DNA of 64,000 nucleotides from Aneurinibacillus soli (GCF_002355375.1 NZ_AP017312.1:799501-863500); one strand, 5' to 3'. Shown: positions 16,050-27,082, numbered from the stretch's first letter. The notes: generated from the letters alone by a model not told the origin. A program made the numbers and translations.

Positions 16050-17093
16050 ATGATGAGAGCAAAAAAATCACTTGTCAGTATGCTACTGATGCTCATGCTC
16101 GTGTTTCTTGCTGCCTGTGGCGGCGGGGACAAGCCAGCATCGGGAGAGAAGAAGACAGATGCGAACAAAAAGCCTGTTAACATCGGGATTACCCAAATTA
16201 TTGAACATCCGGCTCTCGATGCCACACGCGAAGGGTTCATTCAGGCATTAAAAGAAAATGGATATGCAGATGCTAACATTGATTTTCAATCTGCACAGGG
16301 GGATCAAAGTACAGTAGCATCGATTGCCCAAAAGTTTACAGCGGATAAGAAGGATGCGATCCTGGCAATTTCTACACCGAGTGCACAATCTTTGGTAAAA
16401 GCGACAAAAGGAACGGATATCCCGGTATTCTTCGGGGCAATTACCGATCCGATCTCAGCGAAGTTGGTAGATAACAAAGATAAGCCGGGACACAATGTCA
16501 CAGGTGCTTCTGACACACATCCAGAAGCAATCAGTAAGATGTTTGAATTAATTAAGGGATTATATCCGAATACGAAAACTGTAGGCGTGATCTACAACTC
16601 AGGGGAAGCAAACTCCGTCGTGAATGTTAAGAAAGCCAAAGAGTCTATGAATGGAATGGGCATGAAGGCAATAGAAGCAAATGCTAGCAACACATCTGAA
16701 GTGAAGCAGGCAGTAGAGTCTCTTGTTGGCAAGGTTGATGTGATTTATGTACCGAAAGATAACACAGCAGTATCCGCGATTAAAACAATTGTACAAGTAA
16801 GTGAGAAAAATAAAATCCCGTTGTTCGTTGGTGAAACAGATTCTGTTCGTGCGGGTGGATTTGCTGGCTTCGGTATCGACTATAAAGACCATGGCTACCA
16901 GTTAGGCTTAATGGCAATTAAAGTTCTGAAAGGCGAAACAAAACCAGGCGATATGCCGGTTGAGTACCCGAAAGAGCTGAAATTTGTTGTTAATAAAGAA
17001 GCGGCTGCGAACGAAGGAATTGATCTGGCGAAATTCAAGCCGATTCTTGATAAATACAAAGCAACCTATGTAGAAAAAACAGAAAAGAAATAA
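16050..17093 (+). CDS. ABC transporter substrate-binding lipoprotein (TrpX-like, ABC_sub_bind family)
   Basis: 347 residues with a signal peptide ending in a lipobox LAAC, then a Gly/Ser linker. The mature part (NIGITQIIEHPALDATREGF, DKKDAILAISTPSAQSL, PVFFGAITDP, VGVIYNSGEANS) is characteristic of the family containing streptococcal TrpX, which binds aromatic amino acids. The permease and ATPase that normally follow are absent, so it is an orphan here. ATG 16050 or 16053, with AAAGGGGAAG upstream. A terminator follows at 17101-17136. Confidence 0.88.
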   Translation: MMRAKKSLVSMLLMLMLVFLAACGGGDKPASGEKKTDANKKPVNIGITQIIEHPALDATREGFIQALKENGYADANIDFQSAQGDQSTVASIAQKFTADKKDAILAISTPSAQSLVKATKGTDIPVFFGAITDPISAKLVDNKDKPGHNVTGASDTHPEAISKMFELIKGLYPNTKTVGVIYNSGEANSVVNVKKAKESMNGMGMKAIEANASNTSEVKQAVESLVGKVDVIYVPKDNTAVSAIKTIVQVSEKNKIPLFVGETDSVRAGGFAGFGIDYKDHGYQLGLMAIKVLKGETKPGDMPVEYPKELKFVVNKEAAANEGIDLAKFKPILDKYKATYVEKTEKK

Positions 17094-17100
17094 GTATGCA

Positions 17101-17136
17101 AAAAGAGGACAGGCGATGGTGCCAGTCTTCTTTTTT
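17101..17136 (+). terminator. Terminator after the lipoprotein gene
   Basis: GGC/GCC and GAC/GTC stems, separated by an A-A mismatch, extend into A-rich/T-rich pairing around 17101-17107 and 17128-17134, with a T run. Confidence 0.75.
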
Positions 17137-17216
17137 CTTGGATAAAAGTTAAAATTTTGAAACAAAAAGACGATGTAGAACGTAAAAGAAATAACGAGGA
17201 AGAGAGGAGGAGTCTC

Positions 17217-17720
17217 ATGATCACGCTGTACATGGGATGTCTGGTAGCAGGGGTTCTATTTGCGGTTGTCATGCTTTTGTTTGGGGACTGGCTAGATGGA
17301 ATCGTGGACAGTCTTCATGTTATACAGCCAACTTCGTTGATAGTCGGACTGACTGTATTTGGTGGGGCCGGTGTGATGCTACTTCGCTACACGGAAATGG
17401 GGAGCGAGGCCGTATGTATGGCTTCCATCCTGCTTGCTATTTTTTCAGCTTTTTTCATGTACTTTCTTTATGTACGACCGATGCAGAACGCGGAGAATTC
17501 AACCGGATTCTCGATCCAGGACCTGGCGGGACGGGTGGGAGATGTCCTCACGCCGATTCCGGCTGGTGGGTATGGTGAAGTTCTGGTGCGGTTCGGCGCG
17601 GGAAATGTTGCACATACGGCAGCTGGATTGAATGGGGAAGCCATTGAGGAAGGCGCACGTGTGTTAGTAATCGAAGCAAGAGACGGTACGTTGTATGTAA
17701 TCCACTATGATGAGATATGA
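17217..17720 (+). CDS. NfeD-family membrane protein (YuaF-like), flotillin partner
   Basis: 167 residues. Three membrane segments (about residues 2-22, 37-56 and 65-84) are followed by a C-terminal OB-fold domain (DLAGRVGDVLTPIPAGGYGEVLVRFG, EEGARVLVIEARDGTLYVI) as in short NfeD proteins. In Bacillus subtilis the equivalent YuaF is co-transcribed with flotillin YuaG/FloT. Start ATG 17217 has AGAGGAGG 6 bp upstream. The flotillin gene begins 12 bp after its stop. Confidence 0.88.
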   Translation: MITLYMGCLVAGVLFAVVMLLFGDWLDGIVDSLHVIQPTSLIVGLTVFGGAGVMLLRYTEMGSEAVCMASILLAIFSAFFMYFLYVRPMQNAENSTGFSIQDLAGRVGDVLTPIPAGGYGEVLVRFGAGNVAHTAAGLNGEAIEEGARVLVIEARDGTLYVIHYDEI

Positions 17721-17732
17721 GGGGACGAAAAT

Positions 17733-19238
17733 ATGTCAGAGTTTTTAGTAATACCAGCAATTATCGTAGTCGTGATTCTTATGGTTGGTGTTGCATTTTG
17801 GGCGCGCTACAAGACGGTAAGCCCGGATGAAGGAATGATTGTTACAGGCTCGTTTCTCGGAAGCAAAAATGTCATGACCGATGAATCCGGGCGTAGCATT
17901 AAGATTGTGCGGGGTGGAGGGGCGTTTATTTTGCCGGTTTTTCAGCAGGCGGAGTTTATTTCGCTTCTGTCGCATAAGCTTGATATCTCAACGCCAGAAG
18001 TGTATACGGAGCAGGGGGTTCCGGTTATGGCCGATGGGGTAGCCATTATCAAAATTGGCGGTTCGATTGAAGATATCTCTACCGCAGCAGAGCAGTTCCT
18101 TGGCAAACCAATTGAGGCGTTAAAAGGCGAAGCACAGGAGGTTCTCGAAGGGCATCTGCGCTCGATTCTTGGCTCTATGACGGTAGAAGAAGTATACCGC
18201 AATCGTGACCGTTTCGCACAGGAAGTACAGGGAGTGGCGGCCAAAGATTTGCGCAAGATGGGCCTGCAAATTGTTTCCTTCACGATTAAAGATGTACGGG
18301 ATAAACATGGCTATCTCGATGCACTTGGTAAACCTCGAATTGCAGCAGTCAAGCGGGATGCGGATATTGCGGAAGCGGAAGCCGTGCGGGATTCGCGTAT
18401 CAAAAAAGCATTAGCCGAAGAAGAAGGGCAAAAGGCAGAGCTGTTGCGTGATACGAATATTGCGGAAGCCGAGAAGTCAAAAGAGTTAAAAGTAGCCGCA
18501 TTCAAGCGCGAACAGGATACGGCACGTGCTGAAGCAGATCAGGCATATTCCATTCAGGAAGCACGTGCGAAGCAGCAGGTTGTAGAAGAGCAGATGCAGG
18601 TGGAGATTGTGCGCAAAGAGCGGGAGATTGATCTCGAAGAAAAAGAGATTATCCGCCGGGAAAAGCAGTACGATTCAGAAGTAAAGAAGAAAGCGGATGC
18701 AGACCGGTATGCGGTCGAACAAGCGGCAGAAGCGGAAAAAGCCAAACAGATGCGGGAAGCCGATGCGCGTAAATATCGGATTGAAGCAGAAGCAACGGCG
18801 CTTGCCGAGCAGAAGAGGTTGGAAGGACAGGCGTTAGCCGATGCGGAACGAGCGCGTGGGACAGCGGAAGCCGAGGTCATCCGGCTGCGCGGTCTGGCGG
18901 AAGCGGAAGCGAAGGAAAAGCTTGCCGAAGCGTTCCAGAAGTTCGGCGAAGCGGCCGTGCTTGATATTATCGTGAAGATGTTGCCTGAATTAGCCGGTAA
19001 AGTAGCAGAGCCAATGAAAGGCATCGACAAGCTGACGGTAGTCGATACCGGGAACGGAGCCGGGGCGACACGGGTGAGCAATTATGTAACGTCTCTCATG
19101 GCGACAGCGCCGCAGATGGTCAAAGACGTATCGGGACTGGATCTGGGCGAGTTGATTCAGAATTTAACACGCAAAGCCCCTGTTCAGAGTGAATCAAGAG
19201 AGCTTCCAAAACCATCTGATTCATTGAATGAAGGGTAA
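17733..19238 (+). CDS. floT: Flotillin FloT (YuaG)
   Basis: 501 residues. One N-terminal membrane segment precedes an SPFH/band-7 domain (about residues 30-200: EGMIVTGSFLG, GGGAFILPVFQQAEFISL, LEGHLRSILGSMTVEEVYRNRD). A long Ala/Glu-rich coiled-coil region (about 210-400, with AEAEAVRDSR, ADAERARGTAEAEVIRLRG) and a C-terminal oligomerisation tail follow. Bacterial flotillins organise membrane microdomains and affect fluidity, sporulation and signalling. It sits in the standard nfeD-floT pair. Its Ala/Glu-rich coding produces long meaningless antisense frames. Confidence 0.95.
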   Translation: MSEFLVIPAIIVVVILMVGVAFWARYKTVSPDEGMIVTGSFLGSKNVMTDESGRSIKIVRGGGAFILPVFQQAEFISLLSHKLDISTPEVYTEQGVPVMADGVAIIKIGGSIEDISTAAEQFLGKPIEALKGEAQEVLEGHLRSILGSMTVEEVYRNRDRFAQEVQGVAAKDLRKMGLQIVSFTIKDVRDKHGYLDALGKPRIAAVKRDADIAEAEAVRDSRIKKALAEEEGQKAELLRDTNIAEAEKSKELKVAAFKREQDTARAEADQAYSIQEARAKQQVVEEQMQVEIVRKEREIDLEEKEIIRREKQYDSEVKKKADADRYAVEQAAEAEKAKQMREADARKYRIEAEATALAEQKRLEGQALADAERARGTAEAEVIRLRGLAEAEAKEKLAEAFQKFGEAAVLDIIVKMLPELAGKVAEPMKGIDKLTVVDTGNGAGATRVSNYVTSLMATAPQMVKDVSGLDLGELIQNLTRKAPVQSESRELPKPSDSLNEG

Positions 19239-19244
19239 AAATAT

Positions 19245-19285
19245 AAAAGCGATGCACACTATCAGCGTGTACATCGCTTTTTTTG
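19245..19285 (+). terminator. Terminator after floT
   Basis: AAAAGCGATG pairs with CATCGCTTTT; inner ACAC/GTGT pairing follows one mismatch, then T residues. Confidence 0.85.
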
Positions 19286-19362
19286 CATAGAAAAGGGTAT
19301 TTTACTGATATAATGAAAGACACGGGATATATGACTGGATAGAGAGACGAAGGAGCAAACTG

Positions 19363-20424
19363 ATGAAACAAAAATCAACAACGAGCATGCAGGATTTTCT
19401 GGCGAAGGCACAGAGTAGAGGGATTAAAGTGCAGATTAGTTCGGATGCTGCGGATGAGCTATTTACAGCGGCGCAGACAGCGAAGCGCCCTCTTCGCCGC
19501 GATAAGCCGCGTGCTGTGAAGTTGTTTACCCACAATGATACGGATGGAGTAAGCTGTGGTATTCTGGCCCGGATGGCGTTTGGCGATACGGCGCATATCG
19601 ATTATTCAAATTACGATGATATTAATAACAAAGTCGCTCGTTTTTTGGACTTTCATCTGAGTAAGTATGATCTGGTTTTCATTACAGATATCTCGGTGAA
19701 TGAAGAGGTGGCCGATATTATTGAGAAAATGAGCCCGTATGCGCGGGAGAAAGTTATGCTTTTGGACCACCATCAGACGGCAGAAGGACTAAATCAATAC
19801 GACTGGGCTCAGGTTACAGTAGAGCAGAACGGGGTGCGGGAAAGTGGCACAACGCTTTTTTATCAGCATCTGATTACAGAGGGCTGGCTTGCGGATAGCC
19901 CGGAACTTGCCCGCTATGTTGAGATGGTGCGTCAGTATGATACGTGGGACTGGAAAGAAAATAACAATTTGCATGCCAAGCAGTTGAATGATCTGTTTTA
20001 TATTCTGGGGCGGGATCGTTTTGTCAGCCGATTCACAGCGGACTGCTCACCAGATTTTACGGATTCTGAAAAAATGTTATTAGAGATTGAGCAGGAAAAA
20101 ATCGAGAAGTATATCAAAGGAAAATCAAAAGACGTACAGATCCGGGATGTGAACGGCTATACAGCAGGTGTCGTATTTGCGGAGCAGTACATTTCTGAAC
20201 TGGGGAATGCGCTGGCAGAAGCGAACCCGGACGTTGATTTTGTGGCGATCATTAATATGTCGCGCGTAATTAGCTATCGAACCGTTAAAGACGAGATCAA
20301 CGTCGGCGACATCGCAGCCTTTTTCGGTGGTGGTGGTCATGCAAAAGCAGCGGGCAGCCCGGTGTCGAAAGAAATGAAGCAGGCTGCTGCCAGCCTGCTG
20401 TTTGAACAGATACAAGCCAAATAA
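19363..20424 (+). CDS. DHH-family phosphoesterase (NrnB-like)
   Basis: 353 residues. The DHH domain shows THNDTDGVSCGIL, FITDISVNEE and LLDHHQTAEGL, which supply the metal-binding Asp/His set; the DHHA1 domain ends with AAFFGGGGHAKAAG. This arrangement matches short-oligoribonucleotide and pAp phosphatases such as Bacillus NrnB/YngD rather than RecJ, which is longer. Cleavage of nanoRNA is inferred. Start ATG 19363 follows CGAAGGAG. It stands alone, with a strong terminator shared with the convergent yuiC-like gene. Confidence 0.82.
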   Translation: MKQKSTTSMQDFLAKAQSRGIKVQISSDAADELFTAAQTAKRPLRRDKPRAVKLFTHNDTDGVSCGILARMAFGDTAHIDYSNYDDINNKVARFLDFHLSKYDLVFITDISVNEEVADIIEKMSPYAREKVMLLDHHQTAEGLNQYDWAQVTVEQNGVRESGTTLFYQHLITEGWLADSPELARYVEMVRQYDTWDWKENNNLHAKQLNDLFYILGRDRFVSRFTADCSPDFTDSEKMLLEIEQEKIEKYIKGKSKDVQIRDVNGYTAGVVFAEQYISELGNALAEANPDVDFVAIINMSRVISYRTVKDEINVGDIAAFFGGGGHAKAAGSPVSKEMKQAAASLLFEQIQAK

Positions 20425-20427
20425 AAT

Positions 20428-20468
20428 AAAGAAAAATCCCGGCTATTGCAAAACCGGGATTTTTCTTT
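20428..20468. terminator. Bidirectional terminator
   Basis: A 15-bp perfect stem (20428-20442 with 20454-20468) flanked by A-rich and T-rich ends lies between the convergent DHH and YuiC-like genes. Confidence 0.92.
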
Positions 20469-20477
20469 ATACATAAC

Positions 20478-21131
20478 TTATTCCGGGAGCTTCATCACGC
20501 GCACCTGTACATCTTTGCGTCCCCAGGCATTCGCGTCTTCTGTCGTAGCAAAGACGAGATCAATCGCGTTGCCTTTAATCGCACCACCTGTATCTTCGGC
20601 ACGGCATGTACCGTAGCCTTCTACCCACAGAACAGTGCCGAGTGGGATGTAATCCGGATCAACAGCTACGATACCGGGACGCACTTTTGTTCCGAGCTTT
20701 GTTTTACCTGGCCCGGTGTAGCCGGATGCGTTAGCTGTGAATACCATGCCTTCACGAGCCTGGCGCATTTCACTGCGGGATGTTTTCTTTTTCCTCTGAG
20801 AGAGCGCTCGTTCTTTTGCTTTGCTGGATCGGGATGCGATGGTGACAATGTCAGATGGTGTGCCATAAGCTAGGCCGAGTGAAACTAATTCTTTTGCTGA
20901 GGCTTCTCCGTTTTGCAGCGGTGTCAGAAGAAATGATGTTTCGCTCTGGTGCTGCAGTTCAGTAGAAATATGTTCTCCGGTGGATTGAGGAGCTTCAGCA
21001 AGAGAATTAACCGTGTGGATAAGTAAAAACAATGCAATGACAGGGATTCCTATAAGTAAGGGCCACCTGTTTCCCTTATGACTGTGTGGCTTTCTGAATA
21101 CGGACAACGACATGTTTTTTATCTTTTGCAT
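20478..21131 (-). CDS. 3D-domain secreted protein (YuiC-like, muralytic)
   Basis: 217 residues, like Bacillus YuiC. An N-terminal membrane anchor (about residues 24-42) is followed by a polar, basic linker and the 3D domain: ANASGYTGPGKTKLGTKVRPGIVAVDPDYIPLGTVLWVEGYGTCRAEDTGGAIKGNAIDLVF-type text with the three Asp residues in VDPDY, EDTGG and IDLVF. 3D domains are lytic transglycosylase-like and YuiC belongs to the stationary-phase survival family that cuts peptidoglycan. ATG 21131 is preceded by AGAGGAGG; the frame open to 21203 is not used. Confidence 0.88.
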   Translation of the reverse strand: MQKIKNMSLSVFRKPHSHKGNRWPLLIGIPVIALFLLIHTVNSLAEAPQSTGEHISTELQHQSETSFLLTPLQNGEASAKELVSLGLAYGTPSDIVTIASRSSKAKERALSQRKKKTSRSEMRQAREGMVFTANASGYTGPGKTKLGTKVRPGIVAVDPDYIPLGTVLWVEGYGTCRAEDTGGAIKGNAIDLVFATTEDANAWGRKDVQVRVMKLPE

Positions 21132-21368
21132 GAAAACCTCCTCTTGTAAATAGTAGTGTTTTCTTATTTGGTTGATTATAACATAGATCGTGAAACTTGT
21201 CACATTTTTTCAGAAAATTTAAAAATATAATAAGGAATGATAGAAAAAACTACAGATGCATATGGATGCCCCGAATAAATAAATTTGGTTGTAAAGAAGC
21301 GGATTTGCTATAATGAGTGAACGAAGCAGGCTGGCTTCTGAATTATGCAAATAAGGAAGTTGATATAG

Positions 21369-22475
<1,107 letters not shown>

Positions 22476-22488
22476 TATCAATTTTATG

Positions 22489-22535
22489 AAAAAAGCTGTA
22501 CGTCTGCCGTCTGGCAGATGTACAGCTTTTTTTTT
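22489..22535. terminator. Bidirectional terminator between mnmA and acnA
   Basis: AAAAAAGCTGTAC pairs with GTACAGCTTTTTT-type sequence, continuing through one G-T pair into TCTGCC/GGCAGA with a 4-base loop, and T-rich on both strands' 3' sides. Confidence 0.92.
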
Positions 22536-22542
22536 GTGGGGA

Positions 22543-25281
22543 TTAGGAAGGTGAAGGGATCGATTCATGCGGTTCCTGGACAAGGTTGCGGAGTACCATC
22601 TGGAGAATTCCGCCGTTCCGGTAGTAATCAATCTCGACATCCGTATCGAGTCGAACCGTGCAGACAAAAGAGAACGTTGAGCCATCTGGTCGTGTTGCTT
22701 GAACTGTAATGTCCTGGCGTGGCTGTACATTATCTCCAAAATCTAAAATGGAGAATGTTTCATTGCCTTGAATGCCGACAGTCTCTGCGCTCATGTTCTC
22801 CTGGAATTGGAGTGGAAGTACACCCATGCCGACAAGATTGCTGCGGTGAATTCGTTCGTAGCTTTCTGCGATCACGGCCTTAACACCGAGCAGCAGCGTT
22901 CCCTTGGCCGCCCAGTCACGAGAACTTCCGGTTCCGTATTCTTTGCCTGCGATAATCATGAGCGGCGTGTCGGACTCCTGATACTTCATCGCAGCATCAT
23001 AAATAGACATGACTTCGCCAGTTGGCAAGTATGTCGTAACACCGCCTTCTGTTCCGGGAGCCAATAGGTTACGGATACGGATGTTGGCGAATGTACCGCG
23101 CATCATGACTTCGTGATTCCCACGACGTGAGCCGAAGGAGTTGAAGTCACGTATCTCCACGTTCTTGGATTGCAAATACAGACCCGCCGGACCGTCTGGC
23201 TTAATCGCACCCGCTGGAGAGATGTGATCGGTTGTGACGGAATTGCCGAGCAAAGCGAGTAATTTAGTATTCTGAATCGGTTTGATAGAATGAACATCAA
23301 GCGAGAAGTCTGTAAAGAAAGGCGGTGATTGAATATACGTCGATTGATCGTTCCATGTATAAATCTGCTCTTTCGGAATATCGATTTCATTCCAGCGTTT
23401 GTTAAAGGCATGGACATTATCATATTTTTCGCGATACATTTCCGGTGTAATAACGGAATCAATCACGGCCTGAACTTCAGCAGGCGACGGCCAAATATCT
23501 TTCAGATAAACCGGATTATTGCTGTCATCATGTCCGATAGGATCATTGAACAGGTCGATATCCATCGTTCCAGCAAGCGCATAAGCAACTACAAGCAGAG
23601 GGGAAGCCAGATAGTTAGCCTTGATCAGTGGATGAATACGGCCTTCAAAGTTACGGTTTCCACTTAAAACGGCCGCTACAGTCAGATCATTTTCTTGAAT
23701 GGCGCGTGACACTTCCGGGATGAGTGGACCGCTGTTGCCGATGCACGTTGTACAGCCGTAGCCAACGGTTTGGAATCCGAGCTGGTCCAAATATTGTGTC
23801 AGCTTGGCATCATCAAGATACTGGGTAACGACACGGGAGCCGGGGGCGAGGCTGGATTTCACATTCGGATTGCGGTGGAGACCTTTCTCGACAGCTTTTT
23901 TGGCCAAGAGTCCCGCGCCGAGCATAACGGACGGATTGGATGTGTTCGTACAGCTGGTGATCGCTGCGATGACAACGGAGCCGTTATGCAGTGGGGCTGC
24001 ACTACCATCCGAATACGTAACAGATACTTCCTGCTTGATTTGTTCATCAGATAGGCCGAAGCCGCCTTCTTTGATCGACTTGCGAATGGTCTTCTCAAAG
24101 TCTTCCTTCATGTTTGTCAGTTCAATACGATCCTGCGGGCGCTTCGGTCCGGCAAGCGATGGCACGACGGAGGATAGGTCAAGTGTGAGCACTTCTGAGT
24201 ACGTAAGTGAGGCGCTATCATCGCGGAACATGCCTTGTGTTTTGGCATACTCTTCTACAAGCTTGATGTGCTCTTCCGTGCGCCCTGTTGTGTGCAAGTA
24301 GCGAATGGTCTGCTCGTCAATCGGGAAAAAGCCGACTGTTGCCCCATATTCCGGCGCCATATTGGCAACAGTTGCACGGTCTTCAAGCGGCATGGTAGAC
24401 AGACCGGAACCGAAGAATTCCACGAATTTGCCGACTACGCCTTTTTTACGCAAAATGTTCGTGACAGTGAGTGCGAGATCTGTAGCGGTTGACCCTTCTG
24501 GAAGTTCGCCTGTCAGTTCGAAGCCAACGACGCGCGGGAGCAGGAAATACATAGGCTGACCGAGCATCGCCGCCTCTGCCTCGATGCCCCCAACTCCCCA
24601 GCCAAGTACGCCAAGCCCATTCGCCATTGTTGTATGAGAATCGGTACCAACAAGTGAATCAGGAAATACAGCTATGCCTTCTTCTGTCTTACGTTCGGTC
24701 ACAACGGATGCTAGATATTCGATGTTAACCTGATGCACGATGCCGACAGCTGGCGGGACTGCACGGAAGTTCGAGAAGGCCTGGGTTGCCCAGCGCAAGA
24801 ATTCATAGCGTTCCAGATTGCGTTCAAACTCGCGCTCCATGTTGTAGCCCAGTGCTGTTTCTGAACCGGCCTGATCGACCTGTACGGAATGGTCGATCAC
24901 AAGATCAACGGGAATAAGCGGATTGATTTTTTCGGCGGGCATGCCGATTTTTGCTACGGCTTGACGCATCGCAGCAAGGTCTACTACGGCAGGAACACCT
25001 GTAAAATCTTGCAGGATCACTCGGGCAGGCAGGAACGGAATCTCATGCATGTCCTCCGGTGCGGGATTCGGATTCCAGGACGCAATCCGTTTTACATGTT
25101 CATCTGTAATAGCCCTTCCATCCATATTACGCAGGACGGCTTCAAGCAAAATTTTGATCGAAACAGGCAGGTGCGAAATTGGGCCAAGACCATTTTCTTC
25201 AAGTGCTTGTAGACGGTAATATGTCTGACCGCTCGAAAGCTGTGCGCGGCACATATCACGCAAAGATTGTTTGTTCGTCAT
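22543..25281 (-). CDS. acnA: Aconitate hydratase AcnA (CitB)
   Basis: 912 residues, typical of the AcnA/IRP1 type. It interconverts citrate and isocitrate in the TCA cycle and can act as an RNA-binding regulator in bacilli. The [4Fe-4S] cysteines are in [10 protein letters not shown] and [13 protein letters not shown]. Other signatures include [22 protein letters not shown] and [14 protein letters not shown] near the C-terminal swivel domain. Start ATG 25281 has GGAGGT on the minus strand. It is monocistronic; the 159-bp upstream gap to the divergent small gene carries its promoter. Confidence 0.97.
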   Translation of the reverse strand: MTNKQSLRDMCRAQLSSGQTYYRLQALEENGLGPISHLPVSIKILLEAVLRNMDGRAITDEHVKRIASWNPNPAPEDMHEIPFLPARVILQDFTGVPAVVDLAAMRQAVAKIGMPAEKINPLIPVDLVIDHSVQVDQAGSETALGYNMEREFERNLERYEFLRWATQAFSNFRAVPPAVGIVHQVNIEYLASVVTERKTEEGIAVFPDSLVGTDSHTTMANGLGVLGWGVGGIEAEAAMLGQPMYFLLPRVVGFELTGELPEGSTATDLALTVTNILRKKGVVGKFVEFFGSGLSTMPLEDRATVANMAPEYGATVGFFPIDEQTIRYLHTTGRTEEHIKLVEEYAKTQGMFRDDSASLTYSEVLTLDLSSVVPSLAGPKRPQDRIELTNMKEDFEKTIRKSIKEGGFGLSDEQIKQEVSVTYSDGSAAPLHNGSVVIAAITSCTNTSNPSVMLGAGLLAKKAVEKGLHRNPNVKSSLAPGSRVVTQYLDDAKLTQYLDQLGFQTVGYGCTTCIGNSGPLIPEVSRAIQENDLTVAAVLSGNRNFEGRIHPLIKANYLASPLLVVAYALAGTMDIDLFNDPIGHDDSNNPVYLKDIWPSPAEVQAVIDSVITPEMYREKYDNVHAFNKRWNEIDIPKEQIYTWNDQSTYIQSPPFFTDFSLDVHSIKPIQNTKLLALLGNSVTTDHISPAGAIKPDGPAGLYLQSKNVEIRDFNSFGSRRGNHEVMMRGTFANIRIRNLLAPGTEGGVTTYLPTGEVMSIYDAAMKYQESDTPLMIIAGKEYGTGSSRDWAAKGTLLLGVKAVIAESYERIHRSNLVGMGVLPLQFQENMSAETVGIQGNETFSILDFGDNVQPRQDITVQATRPDGSTFSFVCTVRLDTDVEIDYYRNGGILQMVLRNLVQEPHESIPSPS

Positions 25282-25440
25282 GCAATTACCTCCGTGTATC
25301 CAATTTTGTGCTGTTTTAGTATGTACGATTTCGTGTGAACTATAAGTGTGGAAAAGGAAGGGATGTATGAAATGCTTTTGCTTACTTCATCCTAAGCAAT
25401 GTACTTCTTAACTTCACGATCTCAAAGGAGGACATGTTTC

Positions 25441-25629
25441 ATGACGTATGCCCAGTATGATCCAAATGAGCAGAAACATATGGCGTTTGTTGAAGATGTG
25501 TCAGAAGGAATGGACCGTATGATGGATGAAGGGGGCGGTGTGGTAGATGAAGTAATCGCGTACCGCACACCAACTATGCGTAATGATTTGGTCGAGAAGA
25601 ATGCGGTTGATTATCAGCAAACAGAGTAG
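25441..25629 (+). CDS. Small acidic protein, unknown function
   Basis: 62 residues from ATG 25441, with a near-perfect ribosome binding site AAAGGAGG 9 bp upstream. The protein is hydrophilic and acidic (YDPNEQKHMAFVEDVSEGMDRMMDEGGGVVDEVIAYRTP), without cysteine or membrane segments. I do not recognise it. It lies divergently from acnA and about 110 bp before ccdC. A frame open to 25399 lacks a ribosome binding site. Confidence 0.65.
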   Translation: MTYAQYDPNEQKHMAFVEDVSEGMDRMMDEGGGVVDEVIAYRTPTMRNDLVEKNAVDYQQTE

Positions 25630-25739
25630 CATACGTAGAAGAGAAGAAGTGCCATTCCGATCCATATGCGGATGGCACTTCTTTTTGACGAATAAAAAAG
25701 CTGATGTATAATAAAATTGTATAGAAAGGAGAATGTCTC

Positions 25740-26240
25740 ATGAGTGTAGCTGTACTGAGTACGATTGTAGTACTTTTCATGGCTGTAATGGCGTTTTTTA
25801 TACGAATGCGAGCGGCCAAAAAGCCGGTTTCGGCGAAAAAGATTATACTACCACCGTTCTTTATGAGTACGGGATTTATGATGTTTCTTTATCCACCTAC
25901 GCATGTACCGGTCACCTATGCGGTTGCTGCGTTTGTCTGTGGAATGATACTGTCGTATCCGTTGATCGCAACATCACGTTTTGAAGTAGTTGGCGATCAT
26001 ATATACATGAAACGGTCGAAAGCCTTTTTAGTTATTTTGCTTGGGCTGATTGCAATTCGGACGACTTTGAAATCGTACATTGGAATGTATATCAACCCAA
26101 TGGAAACAGCCGGGATCTTCTTTATCCTTGCATTCGGGATGATTGTGACATGGCGAATTGCGATGTATTTTACGTATATTCGTTTTCAACGTGACCTAAA
26201 AAATGACTATGATCTTACTATGAATCCAAGCCGCCAATGA
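25740..26240 (+). CDS. ccdC: CcdC-family membrane protein
   Basis: 166 residues with about five membrane segments and the family signatures RMRAAKKPVSAKKIILPPFFMSTGFMMFLYP-type text near residues 21-52 and YPLIATSRFEVVGDHIYMKRSKAF in the middle. Bacillus CcdC (YneJ, DUF1453) has this size and is encoded with CcdA in the cytochrome c biogenesis region, although its own role is not required there. Here ccdA is absent. Start ATG 25740 has AGAAAGGAGAATG upstream. A terminator follows at 26228-26255. Confidence 0.83.
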   Translation: MSVAVLSTIVVLFMAVMAFFIRMRAAKKPVSAKKIILPPFFMSTGFMMFLYPPTHVPVTYAVAAFVCGMILSYPLIATSRFEVVGDHIYMKRSKAFLVILLGLIAIRTTLKSYIGMYINPMETAGIFFILAFGMIVTWRIAMYFTYIRFQRDLKNDYDLTMNPSRQ

Positions 26241-26255
26241 GCGGCTTTTTTTATT
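26228..26255 (+). terminator. Terminator after ccdC
   Basis: AAGCCGC pairs with GCGGCTT around CAATGA, followed by seven T. It overlaps the last codons of ccdC. Confidence 0.88.
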
Positions 26256-26279
26256 TTTGAAATATATCTTCTATGAATA

Positions 26280-26308
26280 TTGACAAAAGACTGAAAAGTT
26301 ATTACTAT
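26280..26308 (+). promoter_or_regulatory. Promoter of lutR
   Basis: TTGACA (26280-26285) is 17 bp from TACTAT (26303-26308). TATAAT at 26306-26311 overlaps but at 20-bp spacing. The operator palindrome lies about 16 bp downstream, where a bound repressor would block the polymerase. Confidence 0.6.
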
Positions 26309-26324
26309 AATTTCATCCGATAAC

Positions 26325-26339
26325 ATCAGATGATCTGAT
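26325..26339. promoter_or_regulatory. LutR operator, copy 1
   Basis: ATCAGATGATCTGAT is a perfect 7-1-7 palindrome between the lutR promoter and its start codon. Two variants of the same 15-mer precede lutP (27083-27112). The GntR/FadR-type regulator encoded between them is the obvious ligand, implying autoregulation. Confidence 0.75.
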
Positions 26340-26361
26340 CATGTGTAGAGGAGGCGTCTGT

Positions 26362-27063
26362 GTGAAAGCGATACCAATGATACGAGCGCGCAAAACATAT
26401 GAAGAGGTAGCGGATTATTTACGTGAGCTCATTATGTCTGGTGCATATATGCCTGGGGAGCAGTTACCTTCATTACGCGAACTGAGGGACATGCTTGGTG
26501 TGAGCCAATCGACCATTCGAGAAGCGTTGAGTTCGCTCAAAACAATGGGTCTCATCATAATCAAGCAGGGAGAAGGCACATTTGTAACACGACATAAACC
26601 GGAAGAGCTGCTGTCGGCGTTTGAAGCGATTCGTCCGGTTACTCGGCAGGATATTATTTCTATTCTTGAAGTTCGCAAAATCATTGAAAGCGGAAATGCC
26701 AAACTGGCTGCTGAACGTAGAACGGACAGCGAACTGCTGGAGATTGAGAAAGCGCTTTCGGAAATGAAGCAGGCGCTTGAGAATGGCGAACTGGGCCATG
26801 AGGCTGACTGGAAGTTTCATTACGCAGTGGCCCGTGCTTCTCATAATCATGTGCTGGAATCTGTCATGCTGTCTATTTCGGAAACGATGGAAACATCTTT
26901 GCGTACAAGCCGCATGAAGCTGTATACGCGTCGGGGAAATCCGGAGGTACTGTACCAGGAGCATGTGAGTATTTATGAGGCGATCCGTGCACAAAATGTA
27001 AACAAGGCGGAAGAAGCCATGCTGTATCATTTAGTAGGGGTGGAGAAAAAGATGCTGTCCTAG
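26362..27063 (+). CDS. lutR: FadR/GntR-family regulator of L-lactate use, LutR-like
   Basis: 233 residues. An N-terminal winged HTH (YEEVADYLRELIMSGAYMPG, LPSLRELRDMLGVSQSTIREALSSLKTMGLI) is followed by an all-helical FCD effector domain with the metal-site residues in EVRKIIESGNAKLAAER, DWKFHYAVARASHNHVLE and EHVSIYEAI. In Bacillus, LutR represses lutABC and lutP. Start GTG 26362 is chosen because GAGGAGG lies 9 bp upstream; the frame from ATG 26341 would begin before that site. Operators flank the gene on both sides. Confidence 0.88.
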   Translation: MKAIPMIRARKTYEEVADYLRELIMSGAYMPGEQLPSLRELRDMLGVSQSTIREALSSLKTMGLIIIKQGEGTFVTRHKPEELLSAFEAIRPVTRQDIISILEVRKIIESGNAKLAAERRTDSELLEIEKALSEMKQALENGELGHEADWKFHYAVARASHNHVLESVMLSISETMETSLRTSRMKLYTRRGNPEVLYQEHVSIYEAIRAQNVNKAEEAMLYHLVGVEKKMLS

Positions 27064-27082
27064 CATTTTTTCACCCTATAAC

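Noticed and set aside
13815-17093. ABC ATPase, oxidase and lipoprotein as one transport system
   Set aside because: No permease is present, the ATPase is of the YlmA/ModF-like orphan type and the lipoprotein of the TrpX type, which use different partners.
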